Assembly: GCF_000786655.1 (NCBI RefSeq)
Contig: NZ_JROM01000016.1
Span: forward strand, 483,781 to 547,780
DNA from: Kocuria marina
Lineage (GTDB): Bacteria > Actinomycetota > Actinomycetes > Actinomycetales > Micrococcaceae
Direction of reading: 5' to 3'
DNA: 64,000 bases
Within the stretch, counting starts at the first letter, position 1; every line of letters starts with the position of its first letter. Shown one piece after another: positions 63,134 through 64,000 of the stretch. The notes under the pieces are model-generated. The model saw only the letters and a program-made list of their open reading frames with translations, was not told the origin of the DNA and ran no database searches. The translations under genes were made by a program, and so were the position numbers.

Positions 63134-63550
63134 TCAGAAGTTTCGTTTGGGGGTCAGGCGGGAGACGGACCAGTCCGGGGAGACCCGTGCCGCGCTCGTG
63201 ACGTGCAGACCGGCGGTCGAGGCTGCTTCCTGGATGTCAGCGGGAGAGACGTGGTCCTGGCGGCCGGCCTTGGGCGTCAGCAACCACACGACACCGCCGT
63301 CGTCGAGGGTGGTCTGGACGTCCACGAGCTCGTCCACCAGATCGCCGTCCCCGTCACGCCACCACAGCACGACGGCGTCCACGACCTCTTGCGCATCCTC
63401 GTCGAAGAGCTCCGAGCCGATCGCGTCCTCGATCCGCTCGCGCAGATCCGCGTCGACATCGTCGTCGTAACCGAATTCCTGGACGTAGTCGCCGTCCTTC
63501 AGATTCAGTTGCGCCGCAATGCTCTCCTCGGGGGCTTTCGCCTCGCTCAC
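63134..63550 (-). CDS. DUF3052 domain protein
   Basis: 138 residues, acidic, no membrane segment. KDGDYVQEFGYDDDVDADLRERIEDAIG, then VVLWWRDGDGDLVDELVDVQTTLDDGGVVWLLTPKAGR, match the actinobacterial DUF3052 family (function unknown, commonly near aceE and peroxiredoxin genes as here). GTG start with GGAGAG 5 bases upstream. Divergent from aceE. Confidence 0.88.
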   Translation of the reverse strand: MSEAKAPEESIAAQLNLKDGDYVQEFGYDDDVDADLRERIEDAIGSELFDEDAQEVVDAVVLWWRDGDGDLVDELVDVQTTLDDGGVVWLLTPKAGRQDHVSPADIQEAASTAGLHVTSAARVSPDWSVSRLTPKRNF

Positions 63551-63915
63551 CGTAACTCTCCTTCACTGCTGTCTCGCGCGGGGCCGGACCGCCGGATCGA
63601 CGACGCTGCCGGACCTCACCCTCACCGTGACGGGGATGTCAACGGTGCGTAATAAAGACAACACCGGATTGTCCCCGCGTTCAAGCCACGCCACGAACGG
63701 CGGGGCGAATCGGGTGACTTGTGACACGTTCCACACCCGTGGCGGCCCGGCGCGGGCGGTGTGACGCGTGGAACGGTGTGGTCACTGCCGGTGACGCCGT
63801 CGCGTGTGACACGATGAGAGGACGACGGCATCGGCCTGTCCGAGCACCCGCCGCCTGACACACCGCTCCGACACCGGGGATCCCGTGACACGGAGCTGAC
63901 GATAGAGAGGTTCTC
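63551..63915. promoter_or_regulatory. Divergent regulatory region upstream of aceE
   Basis: About 365 bases without a gene. It contains a CRP/GlxR-like site TGTGACACGTTCCACA (63720-63735; consensus TGTGA-N6-TCACA, one mismatch), an inverted repeat CGTTCCAC/GTGGAACG (63727-63734 and 63768-63775), and three copies of TGTGACRCG (from about 63720, 63760 and 63805). On the minus side a TTGACA (complement of about 63635-63640) and the AT-rich TTTATTAC may drive the DUF3052 gene. Confidence 0.5.
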
Positions 63916-64000
63916 GTGTCTTCCGACAGCAATCACCACATTTTGAGTGGGTTGACGAATAATCTTCAGGACGCTGATGTTCAGGAGACGCAGGAGTGGA
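63916..64000 (+). CDS. aceE: Pyruvate dehydrogenase E1 component (5' fragment)
   Basis: Only 28 codons are in the window. They read M-S-S-D-S-N-H-H-I-L-S-G-L-T-N-N-L-Q-D-A then DVQETQEW, matching the actinobacterial homodimeric AceE N-terminus (LTNxLxDxDxxETxEW). GTG start with AGAGAGG 5 bases before it. Codon use is strikingly AT-rich (AAT, ATT, TTG, GAT, GTT, CTT) compared with neighbours. Confidence 0.8.
   Translation, partial: MSSDSNHHILSGLTNNLQDADVQETQEW

Noticed and set aside
1..64000. CRISPR arrays, IS elements, prophage, integrase next to a tRNA
   Set aside because: Looked for regularly spaced repeats, transposase-like frames and att-like duplications of tRNA 3' ends; none was found. 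The hairpin after tRNA-Arg is a terminator and not a repeat of the tRNA.

Overview
The window is chromosomal DNA of a high-GC Gram-positive bacterium. Very GC-rich third codon positions, mycothiol-era actinobacterial families (the DsbA-like nitroreductase family, GlnA2/GlnE, PpgK, DUF4233, DUF3052), actinobacterial DtxR/IdeR-type iron boxes, a short-stem actinobacterial ileS T-box and many TANNNT leaderless promoters point to Actinobacteria. Gene order and protein character suggest Micrococcales, family Micrococcaceae, and a Kocuria-like organism is my best guess. This is inference from the sequence alone. No phage, transposon, CRISPR array or rRNA was seen, so most of the window is stable core genome with one accessory-type island (the siderophore locus).

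Layout. 1-1.6 kb: 3' part missing of a thiD-tenA fusion under a TPP riboswitch. 1.6-6 kb: RNase E/G (rne) diverging from a VKOR-family membrane protein. 6-12.7 kb: methyltransferase, ndk, and an ileS-folC-DUF4233 operon led by a translational T-box. 12.7-17 kb: nitrite assimilation, with nirD and nirB transcribed divergently and the siroheme gene cobA/cysG converging on nirB. 17-22.3 kb: an iron-siderophore uptake operon (binding lipoprotein, two permeases, ATPase, ferric-siderophore reductase) behind an iron box. 22.4-27 kb: SDR, DUF488, valS, DsbA-like protein. 27-31.6 kb: tig, clpP1, clpP2, clpX proteostasis genes. 31.7-32.1 kb: tRNA-Pro and tRNA-Gly. 32.2-39.2 kb: Nei-type glycosylase, rpiB, pepN, truncated globin, thioesterases. 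39.2-49.9 kb: the siderophore biosynthesis island. 50-53 kb: ettA, an SSB paralogue, tRNA-Arg. 53-64 kb: DUF2231, glnE-glnA2, panB, SPOR-like protein, map, ppgK, sirtuin, AhpE-like peroxiredoxin, DUF3052 and the start of aceE.

The most interesting region is 39.2-49.9 kb. A near-perfect iron box separates a leftward pair (ferric-siderophore reductase and an MFS transporter) from a rightward chain of four genes joined by ATGA/GTGA overlaps: a DesA-like decarboxylase, a single polypeptide joining a DesB-like lysine N-hydroxylase to a DesC-like acyltransferase, a DesD-like NIS synthetase, and a 994-residue protein joining a penicillin-acylase-type Ntn hydrolase to a second siderophore-type acyltransferase. 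The last resembles DesG and DesH of some desferrioxamine clusters fused into one chain. Together with the separate ABC uptake operon at 17-22 kb this would allow synthesis, tailoring, uptake and reductive release of a hydroxamate siderophore under iron control.

Other notable points: at least six genes appear to be transcribed leaderless; the T-box shows a clear Shine-Dalgarno-sequestering hairpin; the nirD-nirB intergenic region carries two overlapping perfect dyads; and a pentapeptide repeat links the two domains of the siroheme enzyme.
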